A stretch of DNA of 64,000 bases from positions 62,001-126,000 of the forward strand of contig NZ_BBDN01000005.1 of the NCBI RefSeq assembly GCF_001316265.1, given 5' to 3'. Below are positions 9,602 to 18,550 of the stretch, one piece after another (positions within the stretch are counted from its first letter, which is position 1; every line of letters starts with the position of its first letter). The position numbers and the translations under genes were made by a program. The DNA comes from Vulcanisaeta sp. JCM 16159. GTDB taxonomy: Archaea > Thermoproteota > Thermoprotei > Thermoproteales > Thermocladiaceae. The notes under the pieces are model-generated. The model ran no database searches, had not been told where the DNA came from, and worked only from the letters and a program-made list of their open reading frames with translations.

Positions 9602-10693
9602 ATGTGCACAATAGATGATTTACGTAATGCCGTGATCAACGGCATTACTAAGGCTGATGCTGAGGAATTCATGACGGAGTGTGACTTTAAGGATCTGGCT
9701 CACGTCGCGAATGAACTTACGAGAAAGATAACTGGGGATACCGCGACCGTGGTTAATAACGTCGTCATCAATTACTCAAACATATGCGTGGCCCAATGCC
9801 CAATATGCGCCTTCTACAGGCCTAAGGGTCACCCTGAGGCCTATGTTAGAACCCCTGAGGAGATAACAAAGGGCGTGCTGGAGGCCAAGGCACGCTTTGG
9901 CGTGACGGAACTGCACATAAACGGCGGATTCAACCCAGACCTAGGCATTGAGTACTTCGAGAATGTATTTAGATCAGTTAAGAAGGCGGCGCCTGACGTA
10001 ATTATTAAGGGGCCCACGGCGGCGGAGATAGACTTCTACGCGAGGGTTTGGAGGATGAGCACGAGGGAGGTCCTCGAGAGGTTCAGGGAGGCTGGTCTTG
10101 ATGCGCTTAGCGGCGGTGGTGCGGAGATACTGAATGAGGAGGTTAGGAGAGTGATAACTCCGTATAAGTTCAATGCAGAGGCCTGGCTCAGGATCCAGGA
10201 GGAGGCCCATAGGGTTGGTCTTATGAGCAATGCAACCATGCTCTACGGCCATATCGAGAAGCCGAGGCACATCGTTGAACATGTATTCGCGATTAAGGAG
10301 GTCCAGGAGAGGACCCATGGAATACTCCTCTTCATACCAATAAAGTTCGTTCCCTGGAACACGAAATTGTATAGGGATGGCTTAGTTAAGGGGCCAGCAC
10401 CAACAGAGTATGATGTAAAGGTCGTAGCCATTTCAAGGCTGATACTTGGTGATTCCATTAAGAGGATAGGCGCGTACTGGATTTCAACGGGTAAAAGATT
10501 GGCTTCGACGTTATTGATGGCCGGAGCCAACGACCTCGTTGGCACTATGATTAATGAACAGGTACTTAAGCAGGCGGGTTCTAGGGAGTCGGTAACGCTC
10601 AGCGAGTTGGCGCACATAGCCCGTGAGGCTGGGTTAAGGCTGTTCCTGAGAGATACATTCCATAGAATACTCACTGGGGTGGACATTGCATAG
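9602..10693 (+). CDS. mqnE: Aminofutalosine synthase, radical SAM (MqnE)
   Basis: The cluster motif is CVAQCPICAFYR at residues about 60-71. Segments TELHINGGFNP, GPTAAEIDFYAR, SGGGAEIL, ATMLYGHIE and FIPIKFVPWNT match MqnE, which joins 3-(1-carboxyvinyl)oxybenzoate to SAM to form aminofutalosine. At 363 residues and with an intact frame, it heads a forward cluster with mqnA and mqnD. The protein is clearly paralogous to the divergent mqnC; the two were separated by the motifs just given. CofH is a more distant alternative that I consider unlikely because no F420 genes are nearby. Confidence 0.82.
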   Translation: MCTIDDLRNAVINGITKADAEEFMTECDFKDLAHVANELTRKITGDTATVVNNVVINYSNICVAQCPICAFYRPKGHPEAYVRTPEEITKGVLEAKARFGVTELHINGGFNPDLGIEYFENVFRSVKKAAPDVIIKGPTAAEIDFYARVWRMSTREVLERFREAGLDALSGGGAEILNEEVRRVITPYKFNAEAWLRIQEEAHRVGLMSNATMLYGHIEKPRHIVEHVFAIKEVQERTHGILLFIPIKFVPWNTKLYRDGLVKGPAPTEYDVKVVAISRLILGDSIKRIGAYWISTGKRLASTLLMAGANDLVGTMINEQVLKQAGSRESVTLSELAHIAREAGLRLFLRDTFHRILTGVDIA

Positions 10694-10704
10694 AGATGGT
10701 GATG

Positions 10705-11438
10705 ATGAACATAGTCAGGCTAAAGTATGCTCACTCAGACCCACTCTTCTATTACTCGGGGCTTAACCAATATGGGCCAGCAATAATGAGTCAATTAGGC
10801 TGCTTCTTGAGGGCAAGGCAAGCATCGGCTTTGTACCGCTAACGTACGCCGCACATAACTGTGATGTGTTATATGTCGTCCCTAGGTTCGCTATTTACAG
10901 TGACGGGCCAGTTATATCCGCTAGGTTATTCAGGGGCCTGGGTACTGGGTACGCGGCCGTTAGTGACACAAGCGTTAATGCAATGGCCGTGAGGAGACTA
11001 TTGGGTATTGACCTTAAGGTCATTGATGATCCATACAGGGCATTGAGGGATTTCGGCGCTGTGCTCGTTATTGGTGATGATGCCTTAAGAATGGTCGATG
11101 CTGGTTATCCGTATATACTGGACGTGGGTGAGCTATGGAGGGAGAGGGTAGGCCTGCCTCTGGTGTATGCGGTCATGGCCGTGACTAGGAATTATGATGA
11201 GGAGGAGTTGAACGTGGTTATAAATACCATCGAGAAATCTCTCTATCTCTTTGAGGAGGATCCAGAACCTGTTATTCAGTATACCGCGGGCAGGCTTGGT
11301 GTATCCAGGGAGTTAATTAGGCAGTACTTCAGGGCTATTAGGTATAGGGTCGATGATAGGGTTATTTCAGGGATTAATGAGGAACTGAGGACATTCGGTA
11401 TAAATAATTGCCTACGTTTCCTAGGCAATAAAACTTAA
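10705..11438 (+). CDS. mqnA: Chorismate dehydratase MqnA (one frame change)
   Basis: The first frame reads MNIVRLKYAHSDPLFYYSG and then breaks near 10780. The shifted frame continues as ESIRLLLEGKASIGFVPL and the rest of a periplasmic-binding-protein-like fold (RLFRGLGTGYAAV, then AVLVIGDDALRM), which is characteristic of MqnA. MqnA removes water from chorismate to start the futalosine pathway. The break behaves as one missing base. The gene lies 11 bases after mqnE and 24 bases before mqnD. Two ATG codons (10702 in a different frame, 10705 in frame) precede it; the in-frame one is chosen. Confidence 0.78.
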
Positions 11439-11462
11439 TACCACGGGTAAGGCCCCAGCCTG

Positions 11463-12262
11463 ATGGAGTTATTAATTGGGCATAGTCCTGACCCGGATGA
11501 CGCATTCATGTTCTACGCACTGAAGAAGGGCTTAATTAAAGCGTCATTCACGGTAAGGGAATTCTTAGTCGATATTGAAACGCTGAATAAGTTGGCGATA
11601 CATGGTAGGATTGACGTCACGGCAGTGAGCACGCATGCCATGGCATACATAGGAAGTAAATACTACATACTCAGGGTCGGCGCTTCCATGGGGCTTAGGT
11701 ACGGCCCCGTCGTCGTGGGTAATACCGCAAAGCCTGAGTTAGTCGCGGTACCAGGCACGTACACCACAGCAACACTATTGGTTAAGCTCGCAATACCCAA
11801 TGTAAAGACCGTAGAGGTACCTTTCGATAAGATCATGGACGCGGTAAAGGCCGGCGTAGTTGATGCAGGCGCATTAATACATGAGGGGCAAATAACTTAT
11901 GAGAGGTATGGGCTTAGGAAGATCATAGACCTAGGTGAGTGGTGGTATGAGGAGACGAAGCTGCCAACACCCCTTGGCCTGGACGTTGTTAAGGCCTCCC
12001 TGGGAATTGACGTGGCCAAGGCCGTTAAGGAGGCACTACTGGAGTCTATCGGGTACGCAATGATTCACAGGGAGGAGGCCCTGGCGTATGCATGGAATTC
12101 TCGAGGGGCCTAAACATGGTTGACACTGATAGGTTCGTTAAGATGTACGTGAATGAGTACACCATGGACATGGGGGTTGACGGCGAGAGGGCAATTAGGG
12201 TATTACTAGAAATGGGTCACGAAGATGGTTTACTGCCTGAACCCCAATTATTATTCGTCTAG
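11463..12262 (+). CDS. mqnD: 1,4-dihydroxy-6-naphthoate synthase MqnD (one frame change near the end)
   Basis: The N-terminus LLIGHSPDPDDAFMFYALK is the MqnD signature, followed by the IDVTAVSTHA and GALIHEGQITY segments. MqnD makes 1,4-dihydroxy-6-naphthoate from cyclic dehypoxanthinyl futalosine. The first frame stops at 12113, but the adjacent frame continues with RFVKMYVNEYTMDMG and ends at 12262, giving the complete C-terminus expected for the family. This is consistent with one missing base near 12097. It is the last gene of the mqn cluster and ends two bases before the convergent CoA transferase gene. Confidence 0.83.
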
Positions 12263-12263
12263 G

Positions 12264-13330
12264 TCACTTAATCACCACACCCAGTTCGGTTAGTCTACTT
12301 ATTTCATCATGCGATAGGCCAAGTTCCATTAAAATCTCCACGGTGTTTTCACCTAGCCTCGGTGCCCTGCCCCGCGATCTAGGTCTGGCGTCATTTATTA
12401 CTAATGGGTTGAGGAATTCATTTACATTAAAACCTCTCGCAACTAATTGAGGGTCTTTCTCAAGGTCCTTTATAGAATTTACGGGGGCTGCTGGTACGTC
12501 GTGGCTCCAAAGGAGTTTAAGAGCCTCGGCAACGGTGTACTTACCGAATTCCCTACTTAGCTCATTAATGGCTTCCTTATCGAACTGCCTATTGATTAGG
12601 TCTTCACGGTTTAAGGCCCTGCATAACCCTCGCCAGAACTTGGTCTCTATGGCGCCAATGGTTATGTAACCATCCCTGCATTTGTAAACGTTATAGAACG
12701 GGTACTTACCAGTTAGGCTTGGGTCTGCGCCCTCGTAGGTGATCGCCATGTTCAGCGTATTGAAGAGTAACGCGGCCTCCATCATGGAGACCTCAACCCT
12801 ACCACCAACACCACGTAGTAGTAGGCTTAGGACACCAATCACGCATAGCAGGGCTGAACCGACATCAGCAACCTGCACAGTGAGTGGCCTTGGCACTCCA
12901 TCGCTGAATAGACCTGGGTCTAGTAGGCCCGCAACGCTGACTGTATTAATGTCGTGGTTTGGAAGCCTGAGTACGGGCCACCCCCTCCATAACCATTTAT
13001 TGAGCAGTAAACAACCCTGTCATTAATTTCCCTGAGTCTCCCATAATCAATGCCAAGCTTCTCAGCAACACCGGGTCTAAAGCCCTCGACAATCACGTGA
13101 CTGCTCCTGACCAATTTATAGAATAATTCCCTGCCCTCCTCAGTCTTCAGATTAATTGCTACGCTCTTTTTACCGGTGTTCAACCATTCAAAAAGCTTTG
13201 GCGAGATCTCCCTTAGGTAATCACCGGTCTCCGTATCCTCAACCTTAATAACGTCAAAGCCGAGATCAACAAACATTCTAGTAGCAACACCACCAGGATA
13301 AAGTCTGGTTAGATCTAAAACCCTAAACAT
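12264..13330 (-). CDS. CaiB/BaiF family CoA transferase (one frame change)
   Basis: The N-terminal part has RVLDLTRLYPGG and VIKVEDTETGDYLR, typical of family III CoA transferases and alpha-methylacyl-CoA racemases. It includes an NLKTEEGRELFYKLV segment and the GYGGGGPYSGF motif. The frame breaks just after that motif near 12955. Adding one C to a CC pair restores GFPNHDINTVSVAGLLDPGLF and joins the second half, which contains VADVGSALL and EGADPSLTGKYPFYNV. About 356 residues is the normal family length. The enzyme moves CoA between carboxylic acids or racemises an acyl-CoA; the substrate is unknown. Confidence 0.8.
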
Positions 13331-13378
13331 TGTGTATGCTGCATGTTTTAATTAATAAGTGTTTAACACGTGTTTGAT

Positions 13379-13767
13379 TTAGGGATTGCCATTGTTCCTC
13401 TGCCCGTTGTTCTTAACCATGAACCATGTCCCTATCCCAACTGCACACAGCTTCTTGTTTGCATCGTATACATGACCCTCAGCAACGGCCAAGTGCTTAC
13501 CAGCCTGATCACCCTGCCCTCCACGGTGAATGGCCCATTTATCAACGGCTCAAGGAAGTGAACCTTAAGCTCTGCAGTGTATTGATTAATACCATCGTTA
13601 ACGGTCATGACGGCGGTGCCAAGTACGGTATCGATTATGGTCATAACAACGCCACCGTGAACCATACCCCCTTGCCTAAGTATCTCACGCTTATAGGGAA
13701 AGACAGCCTTAACATAGCCGTCATTTACCTCCACGAACTCAAGGCCAATGAAGTTGAATAAGCTCAT
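13379..13767 (-). CDS. Hotdog-fold acyl-CoA thioesterase, PaaI/YdiI type (one frame change)
   Basis: The segment GGMVHGGVVMTIIDTVLG is the active-site helix region of PaaI-type hotdog thioesterases. The frame breaks near 13510. The shifted frame continues GDQAGKHLAVAEGHVYDANKK and GTWFMV, the normal last strands, and stops at 13379. It probably hydrolyses an aryl- or acyl-CoA thioester, perhaps together with the adjacent CoA transferase. The true start may be further upstream: see the small reading frame at 13739-13888, which has a promoter at leaderless distance and a plausible N-terminal helix. Confidence 0.75.
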
Positions 13768-13888
13768 TACGCAGGTAATTGTTCATTAAATCAGCAATGT
13801 TAAGACCAGTAGATCTAGCCTTAAGAAACAGCTCCCTAACACTACTTATTGATCCAGCCATTTTAATCAACTCATCCCATGCTGACAC
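13739..13888 (-). CDS. Small reading frame overlapping the thioesterase start; possible N-terminal extension
   Basis: From a GTG at 13888 a 49-codon frame reads VSAWDELIKMAGSISSVREL, then LNIADLMNNYLRN. A TATA-like GTTTAAATA at 13911-13919 sits 23-31 bases upstream, so transcripts probably start here, not at the thioesterase ATG. Its last helix lines up with where a PaaI protein normally has a short N-terminal helix. Joining it to the thioesterase frame would need a net change of two missing bases (or one extra) near 13765. It is either that N-terminus or a separate small protein. Confidence 0.4.
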   Translation of the reverse strand: MSAWDELIKMAGSISSVRELFLKARSTGLNIADLMNNYLRNELIQLHWP

Positions 13889-13910
13889 GTAATATAGGTG
13901 AGGGAAGGCC

Positions 13911-13919
13911 TATTTAAAC
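13911..13919 (-). promoter_or_regulatory. TATA-like box upstream of the thioesterase locus
   Basis: GTTTAAATA in minus-strand orientation, 23-31 bases before the GTG at 13888. Confidence 0.4.
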
Positions 13920-14576
13920 AAAGTTGTGCTGATAAGTAAATAGTGATAAGTAACCTATAAAGTTGAAGATGACTTACTCATGGCAAGTGAGACCAACAGT
14001 ACTACTTAGTGGTAGCCCAATGGCTAAAGGCTACACCACTAGTTAAGGGGGTAGTTCGAAATAATAACCCAATACCTAAGCCAAATAGAAACACTAATAC
14101 CACTAATACCAATAACATACGTAACAATGATTGAACTCAATACCTGCCAATCAGCAAATGGCTTCATTAATGGTAGACTTGGGATAGTCAGTTCCTTAAT
14201 CCAGTCCACTATATTAATTGGTATATCCAGTGATTAATATGTTGAATGAAATTTACGCAGCAATACGACTTGGCTTAACAATGCGGCGGTTAATGATTTA
14301 ATAGTGACACAGTAACAGCATCATTCATAGCAAATTAAGGATAAGCAATTATAAATGATGTCATGACCCACTAACTACCTGGTGGTACGACCATATACTA
14401 ATGGATTAACACGGACATGGCACTACCATCTACAATACTCAGTGCTATCGGTCAATTATAATATGTGCAGGAACATGAAGCATTGATACGTAAGTCATTG
14501 AACATAATGATGAAATACCGATCAATGCATCATGATAAAATAAATCATTAAAGTTATATTTCAAAATTTTACTCTT
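13920..14576. other. Gene-poor stretch with decayed coding traces
   Basis: No convincing gene was found. On the plus strand, a frame from about 14072 to 14237 reads as 55 codons beginning QYLSQIETLIPLIPITYV, which looks like a membrane-protein remnant without a start. It is followed by MLNEIYAAIRLGL (from 14239) and many stops. Short repeats of the type ACTAATACC occur near 14094-14115. A strong hairpin lies at 14008-14040. The stretch resembles a degraded gene or mobile insertion but carries no recognisable transposase. Confidence 0.4.
14008..14040 (+). other. Stable hairpin in the gene-poor stretch
   Basis: AGTGGTAGCC at 14008-14017 pairs with GGCTA plus CCACT at 14029-14040. This gives ten base pairs with a two-base bulge and an 11-base loop. 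No T-run follows, so it is not an obvious terminator. It could be part of an unrecognised RNA or a remnant of a mobile element. Confidence 0.4.
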
Positions 14577-15170
14577 TTACTTTATTATTTTTACACCGAG
14601 AACCTCCTGGAAAAACTTCATTGCCTCAGTCCTACTAACCCTCTGATCCCTACCAACCTCGCTCCTAGCCCTCCTCCTATACATGACCCTTAACCCCGGT
14701 CTCGTGAGTACCGTGACTACATTTAAGCCCCACACACCAACTGCCGGGTCGTACTTGGTACCTGGTATCATTATGTGTTCCCTTATCCCGAAGGCCACGT
14801 TACCCCAGTCATCGAATGAACTCTCCCTCAGTGTGAAGTCCACCGCAGCTAATGCCCTAAGCAGGAACCAAACGGCCTTATTCCTTCTTAGGGTAACCGC
14901 CACACCAATTGGTTCCCCCTTCCTAATATTCCAGTCCTTAATTGACCTCTTGGCAAGTCTATAGCTTGGTTCCTGCTGTGTTAATTCCTCAAGTACCTTG
15001 GCAGCCTTCTCAAGTCTTTCACCGCTCTGCCCAACACCTATGTTGGCAACGACCTTCTCAATCCTAATAACCCTCATTGGATGATCAGCGGGCAATACAA
15101 ACTTCCTCCAGTCCAGTTGATCCGGTGTTAATGTCTTTAAGTCCACCTGCGTTAGGTCTATTGCAGGCAT
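14577..15170 (-). CDS. rpl5: Large-subunit ribosomal protein uL5
   Basis: The 197-residue protein has MRVIRIEKVVANIGVGQSGE, the conserved uL5 N-terminal region, then RLAKRSIKDWNIRKGEPIG and FGIREHIMIPGTKYDPAVG. It contacts 5S rRNA and the central protuberance. The frame is intact. It is encoded alone, flanked by a gene-poor stretch and a transporter, and not in the spc operon where uL5 sits in most archaea; scattered ribosomal operons are known in Thermoproteales. The start ATG is followed by an archaeal-type N-terminal extension of about 30 residues. Confidence 0.93.
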   Translation of the reverse strand: MPAIDLTQVDLKTLTPDQLDWRKFVLPADHPMRVIRIEKVVANIGVGQSGERLEKAAKVLEELTQQEPSYRLAKRSIKDWNIRKGEPIGVAVTLRRNKAVWFLLRALAAVDFTLRESSFDDWGNVAFGIREHIMIPGTKYDPAVGVWGLNVVTVLTRPGLRVMYRRRARSEVGRDQRVSRTEAMKFFQEVLGVKIIK

Positions 15171-15305
15171 CGTTTATGCGTGGGGAATAAGCATTAATAA
15201 AAATTTGCCTCATGGGCGTTGCGTTGATATATATGCATATTTATTTATAAATATGATAATTACTTTACTAACAAAAGCCCTATTAAGGTTTCAGCCACAC
15301 GGATC

Positions 15306-16701
15306 ATGATGTCGAGTAAAACGCCCTTTGAACCACTTGATTGGTCGAACCCAACACCAGGCACTTAAAGCTATTATTCATATCCGGCGCGGGCTTCTTT
15401 GCCGATGCCTATGACCTATTCGCAATATCAATAGCCCTAGTATTCCTAAGGCAGGTCTGGTCGCTAACGGCTTCAGAAATAAGCCTAATATCATCAGCCG
15501 CATTGTTCGGTGCGGTAATAGGCCCCTTCATATTCGGTAGGATAGGCGACATATTTGGTAGGAAGTACATATACGGAGTGGAGGCCGCACTACTAGCAGC
15601 TGGTGCCATAGTCTCCGCCTTCTCAGTAAACCCAACAATGCTGTGGATAACGAGGTTCATACTTGGACTCGGAGTTGGCGGTGACTACCCAATAAGCGCC
15701 ACGCTAATGAGTGAATACGCGCCGGCCAGGAGCAGGGGCTTATTCATAGCTGGCGTCTTCTCAATGCAGGGCTGGGGCATAGTAACGGCTGCCCTATTGG
15801 GCCTGGGGCTATTAAATGCCAGGGTAAACCCAGACCTAGCCTGGAGGGTAATACTTGGTTTCGGCGCGGTGATGCCAGCACTTGTTATTTACTTTAGGCG
15901 TAGGGTCCATGAGACACCTAGATTTGAATACTTCGTTAAGGGCAACGTTGAAGCGCAAGGAGAGCCATTAGGGACGTGCTTAGGCAGGACGTGGAGATAA
16001 ACGGCATAAATAATTATAGCAATGGTTTTCGCGATAACTTCCTGAGATACCTACCGGTGGTACTGGGTACGGCAATACCCTGGTTCGCACTTGACGTGTT
16101 CTTCTACGGTATGAACATATTTGGCCCATTCGTAACCTCGGCAATGGGACTAGCGAAGAATCCACTGGCTGGTATTTATGTTCAGTTATACGTTGTGCTA
16201 GCCTTTCTAGTCCCTGGCTACTACGTGGCTGCCTTCCTAGTGGATAAAATGGGTAGGAAGTCCATGCAGATAATGGGATTCTCAATCGTAGCCGCCACAT
16301 ACCTAGCGGCCGCCCTCATGCTTAGGAGTGGTGCAATATATCCAGTAGCCATAATAGCGCTGTACGGCTTAGCCCAGTTCTTCACCAACGTTGGTCCTAA
16401 CGTAACGACGTTCATACTGCCAACCGAGGTGTTCCCAACGAGGTTCAGGACGACCGGTCACGGAATAGCCGCCGGCAGCGGTAAGTTGGGCGCAACACTC
16501 GCTGCACTATTCATTCCACTGCTCTTCCCAATAACAAGCAATTCATTGAACGCAACGGCTAAGTACATGGTGATGTCGAACCTATTACTCGTATTGGTTG
16601 CCGTGGCGATAATCGGTATAATATTCACAGCACTATTCATAAAGGAACCCAAGGGTAAGCCCCTGGAACTATCCTCGGGAGAACTAGGTATAAGTCAGTG
16701 A
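15306..16701 (+). CDS. MFS transporter of the phosphate:H+ symporter type (two frame changes)
   Basis: The ATG at 15306 opens MSSKTPFEPLDWSNP, and the frame shifts near 15345 to RHLKLLFISGAGFFADAYDLF. A second shift near 15970 joins the C-terminal six helices. Diagnostic segments are FGRIGDIFGRKY (the MFS loop 2-3 motif), GVGGDYPISATLMSEYA and TTGHGIAAGSGKLGA, which match the Pho84-like phosphate:proton symporter group. Twelve membrane segments are expected. Both breaks behave as missing bases. Other organic-anion substrates are possible within this MFS branch, so phosphate is a family-based inference. Confidence 0.75.
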
Positions 16702-16716
16702 CGTATTAAAAACAAC

Positions 16717-16727
16717 CTTAAAATAAA
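16717..16727 (+). promoter_or_regulatory. TATA box for the HEPN-MNT pair
   Basis: CTTAAAATAAA lies 20-30 bases before the GTG at 16747, in leaderless spacing. Confidence 0.45.
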
Positions 16728-16746
16728 CAGGGCGTTAGAAACCAAC

Positions 16747-17163
16747 GTGGGTGTTTCTAAGGAATTCATTAGGGGCCTTATTAGGGATGTTGAGGATGCG
16801 ATAAATGAAATTGAAAGAATAACGAATAAGTCATACAATGAATTAAGCGATGAAGATAAAATGGCCATTAGGTATGAGTTAATAGTCATTGCAGAGGCGG
16901 TAATGGCGTTAGCAATGCATATAGTACGTAGAGACTTGAGTGAAAGACCTAGGACGCCGATAAATGCACTAATGATATTGAGGGATAAGGGCTTATTAAT
17001 GGTGAATGAGTACGAGGATTTAACGAGACTTATAAGACTTAGGAACCTGCTTGTTCATAGGTATTGGGTAATCGATGATTACTTAATATATCAAAGCATT
17101 AAGTCGAACTTTAAAAACCTGGTGAGTTTCATAAGTAGGTTGAGGGATCGTTATGGAATTTAG
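16747..17163 (+). CDS. hepT: HEPN-domain toxin of a HepT/MntA module
   Basis: This all-helical 138-residue protein of the DUF86/HepT type has the RNLLVH motif (R-x4-H) that forms the RNase active site in HEPN toxins, followed by a tyrosine-rich helix region (HRYWVIDDYLIY). It starts at GTG 16747 behind a TATA box at leaderless distance, and it overlaps the following nucleotidyltransferase by 11 bases. In characterised HepT-MntA pairs the transferase neutralises the toxin by AMPylating a tyrosine near this motif. The YxxxY-like tyrosines here fit that model, but this is inference. Confidence 0.75.
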   Translation: MGVSKEFIRGLIRDVEDAINEIERITNKSYNELSDEDKMAIRYELIVIAEAVMALAMHIVRRDLSERPRTPINALMILRDKGLLMVNEYEDLTRLIRLRNLLVHRYWVIDDYLIYQSIKSNFKNLVSFISRLRDRYGI

Positions 17164-17550
17164 TGGCGAGTATGTCTATCGCTCAATGGATCGTGAGGAG
17201 AGGGAATTAATTATTTCAAGAATTAGAGATATACTTAGGGAGTACGGTATCTCCCTTGGGATATTATTCGGTAGTTTCGTAGACTTAATGAGTTTAGGGA
17301 CATAGACATTGCGGTTTACGGGAAGAATCTTGACCTGAATGAGTTATTAAGCCTTGGAACAAGGCTTGAGGAGGTACTCGGCATGCCTGTGGATGTCGTG
17401 CCACTAATCAATGTCGACCCTGAATTTAGGCTTTCGATAATGGAGCACGGCCTCATAATTCTTGAGGATGTTGATGGCCTATACGAGGCATTGATGAGTG
17501 AGGCACTTGATGAGTTATACCTGGTAATGCGTGATGATTCAATACAGTAG
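17153..17550 (+). CDS. mntA: MNT-type minimal nucleotidyltransferase antitoxin (one frame change)
   Basis: The first frame reads MEFSGEYVYRSMDREERE up to ILFGS and breaks near 17277. One added C in the GTTTCG context restores GSFRRLNEFRDIDIAVYG, the G-S-x(n)-D-x-D polymerase-beta active site of MNT proteins. The C-terminus reads LPVDVVPLINVDPEF-like sequence and the frame ends at a TAG at 17548-17550. It overlaps the HEPN gene, forming a toxin-antitoxin pair. Because the frame is broken in this sequence, whether the antitoxin is functional is not settled. Confidence 0.72.
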
Positions 17551-17590
17551 GTATGGCGCTTCCCTGAGGGTGCCCGTTGTTGGTCTATCA

Positions 17591-17782
17591 TTAAACCCAG
17601 TATTTCCAGGGTCGTATTGTCTCAAGACCCAGGGCACCGGCTATGGCAAGCCGAAACTCCTCATCACTCCTAATCAAATCTAGCACAACCCTCCTCAACT
17701 CATCCCTACTAACCACGCCAACCCAATTACTAACATCGCAGGGATTAATAACCCTTCCCATTATGTTTAGTCGCACCATCAT
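17591..17782 (-). CDS. Small Thermoproteales-type protein, possibly truncated
   Basis: The 63-residue frame contains VSRDELRRVVLDLIRSDEEF followed by RLAIAGALGLETI. This pattern resembles the N-terminal part of crenarchaeal proteins of the DUF3782-like group, which are usually much longer and end in a nuclease-like domain. Here the frame stops shortly after, so it may be a fragment. It lies next to the HEPN/MNT pair and a palindromic repeat, in a region that looks like accessory DNA. I assign no function. Confidence 0.35.
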   Translation of the reverse strand: MMVRLNIMGRVINPCDVSNWVGVVSRDELRRVVLDLIRSDEEFRLAIAGALGLETIRPWKYWV

Positions 17783-17795
17783 TAATTAGGGTTGC

Positions 17796-17862
17796 CATGC
17801 TTTGAATGTACAGAGCCACCGTAATTATAATAATTACGGTGACTCTCCAGGCCCAAAGCATG
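17796..17862. repeat. Nested palindromic repeat, copy 1
   Basis: The outer arms CATGCTTTG (17796-17804) and CAAAGCATG (17854-17862) enclose inner arms CACCGTAATTA (17817-17827) and TAATTACGGTG (17831-17841). The outer and inner arms are separated by 12 bases on each side, and AGAG/CTCT adds four more pairs beyond the inner stem. The right-hand block ACTCTCCAGGCCCAAA recurs in a second copy at 24039-24054. There are no coding features inside. Confidence 0.7.
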
Positions 17863-17918
17863 AAAGACTACTACGGATTAATGTGCGACTTTTGCTGTAT
17901 CTCGTTTTGGGTATAACT

Positions 17919-18504
17919 TTAAGTTAGTGTTGATATTGCCCAGAAGATTATTAGGGCTATTAGTGTTGGTATTAATGCTTGGTAATGCTTGTTCCGTAGA
18001 TCCTGGCAAATATGTAGGCCAGGAATAATGAACCTATTATCGTGAATGCCAGGCCAACTGCCAGTATTGCTGGTTCGCTTAGGATGCTACCATGCATTAT
18101 CACTGCGTTAATTGAGTATTCAAATATTGGTGTGGTTATTACGATTGCCGTCTGCACCACACTCACGTAGAAGTAATTCCCACTGAGTAGCCAGGTGTCT
18201 GTGAAGCCGGTGTTAATTTTGAATGCCCTGAGTAGTGCCATGAGTATTGCAGCCTCTATTAACCAGCCGATCACCATGCCCACAAGGCTGTTACGGGCAT
18301 TATTGTGGCCATGAATGAGGTGAACCCTGAAATATCGCTTTGGTTTACGGCAACACCCTCACTGCTTAGTTGTGACTCAATTTGTTGAGTAAGTATTGGC
18401 ATTATGGTTGGTACAAGGATGTAGGCCATGTAGAGGTATGTGGCCACAGCAGCCATCACAAAGCCCACGAGGCCGGTAATTCTCAGAAAAGCCTTATTAT
18501 TCAT
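17919..18504 (-). CDS. Polytopic membrane protein of unknown function (two frame changes)
   Basis: Three reading frames join into one protein of about 194 residues. The first (from 18504) has a hydrophobic N-terminal helix (GLVGFVMAAVATYLYMAYIL) and a loop with polar residues. The second (from about 18283) carries further membrane helices. The last, after a break near 17985, ends QALIPTLIALIIFW-type sequence with a stop at 17919. Both breaks behave as missing bases. The arrangement of four or five helices resembles Yip1-like small membrane proteins, but I would not assign a family. It is adjacent and codirectional with the ABC ATPase upstream. Confidence 0.5.
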
Positions 18505-18550
18505 TGATGAGGACTAGGCGCCATGTTATTTAAATAAATTGCGCCTTGGT

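Noticed and set aside
8400-10693. CofH/F420 biosynthesis annotation for the two radical SAM genes
   Set aside because: Motifs and the adjacent mqnA and mqnD match menaquinone synthesis. No F420 genes were found.
14008-14071. Possible tRNA-like element (D-arm-like GCCCAATGGCTAAAGGC and a TTCGAAA loop)
   Set aside because: The anticodon and T stems do not pair, and no acceptor stem can be built. A hairpin remains, but not a tRNA.
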